Positions 6,185 to 7,930 of a stretch of DNA of 7,930 nt are shown here, piece after piece. Origin of the DNA: Clostridia bacterium (GTDB lineage: Bacteria > Bacillota > Clostridia > TANB77 > CAG-508); the NCBI GenBank assembly GCA_900768805.1, contig CAAGEF010000032.1:1-7930 (forward strand), read 5' to 3'. Each line of letters begins with the position of its first letter. Position 1 is the stretch's first letter. The notes under the pieces are model-generated. The model was not told where the DNA came from. It saw nothing but the letters and a program-made list of their open reading frames with translations, and searched no databases. A program made the position numbers and the translations under genes.

Positions 6185-6625
6185 ATGCAAATAATGAATG
6201 AAATTATTGGAAATAAATTTATAGTTGTTCCTGTTTGTATATGGTTTTGTATTCAAATTTTTAAAACAGTAACAGATTTAGCTATAAATAAAAAATTAAA
6301 TGTAAAAAGACTTATTGGAGCTGGTGGAATGCCAAGTTCTCATTCTGCAGTTGTAACATCATTATCTGTTTTGATAGGAAGAGAATATGGTTTTAACAGT
6401 GGAATTTTTGCAATGGCTCTAGTGTTTGCTTTTGTTGTGATGTATGATGCTGCTGGTGTAAGAAGAGCTGCAGGAAAACAAGCAACTATACTAAATAAAC
6501 TTTTAGAAACTCCTGGTTTAACAACTGTTCAGGTTCAAGAAAAATTAGTTGAAGTTCTGGGTCATACTCCTGTTCAAGTTTTTGTAGGCGCAATTATAGG
6601 GGTATTGATTGGTGCAATAGTTTAA
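6185..6625 (+). CDS. Divergent PAP2 (DUF212, YuiD-like) integral membrane protein
   Basis: A 146-residue membrane protein of the divergent acid phosphatase/PAP2 family, known from Bacillus subtilis YuiD and widespread in bacteria and plants; the substrate is not established. The N-terminal hydrophobic helix is about 12-28. The family motifs are GGMPSSHSA (47-55), then a hydrophobic stretch (about 73-87), YDAAGVRRAAGKQA (87-100) and LGHTPVQV (125-132), followed by a C-terminal membrane helix (132-146). The SSHS, Arg93/Arg94 and His127 residues recall the phosphatase signature of PAP2 enzymes, so lipid phosphate hydrolysis is plausible but unproven. AAGGAA (6174-6179) supports ATG 6185, overlapping the end of xseB. 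A second ATG at 6194 is less well spaced. This family is often found next to xseB in Clostridia, commonly with isoprenoid genes, which are absent here. Confidence 0.92.
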   Translation: MQIMNEIIGNKFIVVPVCIWFCIQIFKTVTDLAINKKLNVKRLIGAGGMPSSHSAVVTSLSVLIGREYGFNSGIFAMALVFAFVVMYDAAGVRRAAGKQATILNKLLETPGLTTVQVQEKLVEVLGHTPVQVFVGAIIGVLIGAIV

Positions 6626-6630
6626 ATTTT

Positions 6631-6640
6631 ACAATATTGT
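6631..6640. repeat. 10-bp perfect palindrome upstream of fhs
   Basis: ACAATATTGT is its own reverse complement and lies 20 nt before the fhs start, in a 35-nt gap with no other visible signal than the ribosome binding site. It may be a small operator or chance in AT-rich DNA. Confidence 0.25.
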
Positions 6641-6660
6641 TATAAAAGAAGGTTATAATT

Positions 6661-7930
6661 ATGAAAGATATTGAAATTGCTAGAACCACTAAATTAGAAA
6701 ATATATCTAGTATTGCTAAAAAACTTGGTTTAGATGAAAATGATATAGAATTATATGGAAAATATAAAGCTAAAATTTTAAAAAATGATAAAAAAAATAA
6801 TGGTAAGCTTATTTTAGTAACAGCAATAAATCCTACACCATTAGGAGAAGGAAAAACTACTGTTGCAATAGGGTTAGCAGATGGTTTAAAATTATTAAAT
6901 AAGAAATCAATATTAGCTTTAAGAGAACCTTCTATGGGGCCAGTGTTCGGAATAAAAGGAGGCGCTACTGGTGGAGGCTTGGCTCAAATTGCACCTATGG
7001 AGGATATAAATTTACATTTTAATGGAGATTTTCATGCAATAACTTCTGCAAATAATTTACTTGCTTCGTGTATTGATAATCATATATATAATGGGAATTT
7101 GTTAGGTTTTAAAGAAGTAGTTTGGAAAAGATGCCTAGATTTAAATGATAGGGCATTAAGAAAAGTTGAGATAAATTTATCAAAAGAAAAAAATATGAAT
7201 CCTAGAGTAGATGAATTTGATATAACATCTGCATCTGAAATCATGGCGATTTTTTGTTTAGCAAAAGATATAAATGATTTAAGGAAAAGATTAGAAAAAA
7301 TTATAGTGGGTTATAATTTTAAAGATGAACCGATTTATGCAAAAGATTTAAATGTGATAGGCTCATTAATGGCCATTTTAAAAAATGCTATTTATCCAAA
7401 TTTAGTTCAAACACTAGAACATACACCAGCAATTGTTCATGGAGGGCCTTTTGCCAATATTGCACATGGTTGTAATTCAATAATTGCTACTCAGCTTGCT
7501 TTAAATTTAGGAGAATATGTTGTTACAGAAGCTGGATTTGGTGCTGATTTAGGGGCAGAAAAGTTTTTTGATATCAAATGTAGAATAGAAAATCTAGAAC
7601 CATCATGTGTTGTTTGTGTAGCTACAATAAGAGCTTTAAAATATCATGGTGGTCAAAAAATAGAAGATATAGAAGAAGAAAATTTAGAATTGTTAAAAAA
7701 TGGTTTAAAAAATTTATATAAGCATGTAGACAATCTTAAAAATAAATTTAAGCAAAATGTTATTGTTGCAATAAATAGATTTCCATCAGATACAGAAAAA
7801 GAGATTGCACTATTAAAAAAAGAATTGGAAGAAAAAAATATTTTAGTTGAGTTAGTGGATGTTTGGAGTAATGGTGGAAAAGGTGCTTTAAAACTGGCTG
7901 AAAAAGTTTGTTTATTATGTGATAGAAAAA
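6661..7930 (+). CDS. fhs: Formate-tetrahydrofolate ligase (10-formyl-THF synthetase), 3' end outside window
   Basis: ATP-dependent enzyme joining formate to tetrahydrofolate to give 10-formyl-THF, the entry step of one-carbon metabolism and of the acetyl-CoA pathway in acetogens. The frame from ATG 6661 stays open for 423 codons to the window edge; the family is about 555 residues, so about 130 are missing. Visible motifs are the P-loop PTPLGEGKTT (58-67), LREPSMGPVFGIKGGATGGG (87-106), PMEDINLHFNGDFHAI (112-127), HTPAIVHGGPFANIAHGCNS (254-273), TEAGFGADLGAEKFFD (289-304) and VDVWSNGGKG (400-409). The ribosome binding site AGAAGG (6647-6652) is 8 nt from the ATG. Leu107 follows the GGG where Tyr is usual (GGGYAQV), and some other normally constant positions also vary. 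The gap to the upstream gene is 35 nt with no terminator, so it may belong to the same transcript. The product could supply Fmt encoded upstream. Confidence 0.97.
   Translation, partial: MKDIEIARTTKLENISSIAKKLGLDENDIELYGKYKAKILKNDKKNNGKLILVTAINPTPLGEGKTTVAIGLADGLKLLNKKSILALREPSMGPVFGIKGGATGGGLAQIAPMEDINLHFNGDFHAITSANNLLASCIDNHIYNGNLLGFKEVVWKRCLDLNDRALRKVEINLSKEKNMNPRVDEFDITSASEIMAIFCLAKDINDLRKRLEKIIVGYNFKDEPIYAKDLNVIGSLMAILKNAIYPNLVQTLEHTPAIVHGGPFANIAHGCNSIIATQLALNLGEYVVTEAGFGADLGAEKFFDIKCRIENLEPSCVVCVATIRALKYHGGQKIEDIEEENLELLKNGLKNLYKHVDNLKNKFKQNVIVAINRFPSDTEKEIALLKKELEEKNILVELVDVWSNGGKGALKLAEKVCLLCDRK

Noticed and set aside
6638..6646. Extended -10-like TGTTATAAA before fhs
   Set aside because: No acceptable -35 is found at the right distance, and the implied start would fall in the ribosome binding site, leaving almost no leader.
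1..7930. Alternative genetic code (TGA as Trp)
   Set aside because: Trp is encoded by TGG and no gene needs TGA read-through. The absence of TGA stops is explained by AT richness.
1..7930. Defence island, toxin-antitoxin pair, mobile element, CRISPR or structured RNA
   Set aside because: Every gene except the one at 5385-5921 belongs to a known housekeeping family, the gaps are short, and no transposase, integrase, tRNA-like or spaced-repeat pattern is visible.

Overview
The window is a piece of a very AT-rich genome (about a quarter G+C by eye). All genes lie on the + strand, are closely packed and have purine-rich AAGGAG-type ribosome binding sites. Nearly all Arg codons are AGA/AGG and every visible stop is TAA or TAG. 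Together with Asp23/AmaP, the nusB-xseA-xseB order, a YuiD-like protein and formate-tetrahydrofolate ligase, this points to a low-GC Bacillota, most likely an anaerobic member of the Clostridia. I cannot name the genus.

Layout: (1) 1-2504 holds the 3' part of priA (replication restart helicase), then def (peptide deformylase) and fmt (Met-tRNA formyltransferase), the usual priA-def-fmt cluster. (2) 2505-2597 is the only sizeable intergenic gap. It contains a good extended -10 promoter and a perfect 6-bp palindrome at the predicted 5' end of the new transcript. (3) 2598-6625 holds asp23, amaP, nusB, xseA (broken by one extra base), an unrecognised Asn-rich secreted or membrane-anchored protein, xseB, and a divergent PAP2 (YuiD/DUF212) membrane protein. 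Gaps within this run are about 3-20 nt, so it is probably one operon. (4) 6661 to the end holds the first 423 codons of fhs (formate-tetrahydrofolate ligase), cut off by the window edge.

Functionally this is mostly housekeeping. Def and Fmt handle N-terminal formylation, and Fhs makes the 10-formyl-THF that Fmt uses. PriA and exonuclease VII (XseA+XseB) act in DNA restart and repair. NusB acts in rRNA antitermination, and Asp23/AmaP form a membrane-anchored envelope-stress module.

The clearest anomalies are a single-base frameshift in xseA at the conserved Arg-Gly-Gly-Gly-Ser motif, and an unrelated surface-protein gene inserted between xseA and xseB, which are often neighbours. I found no mobile element, RNA gene, CRISPR array or convincing new defence system.
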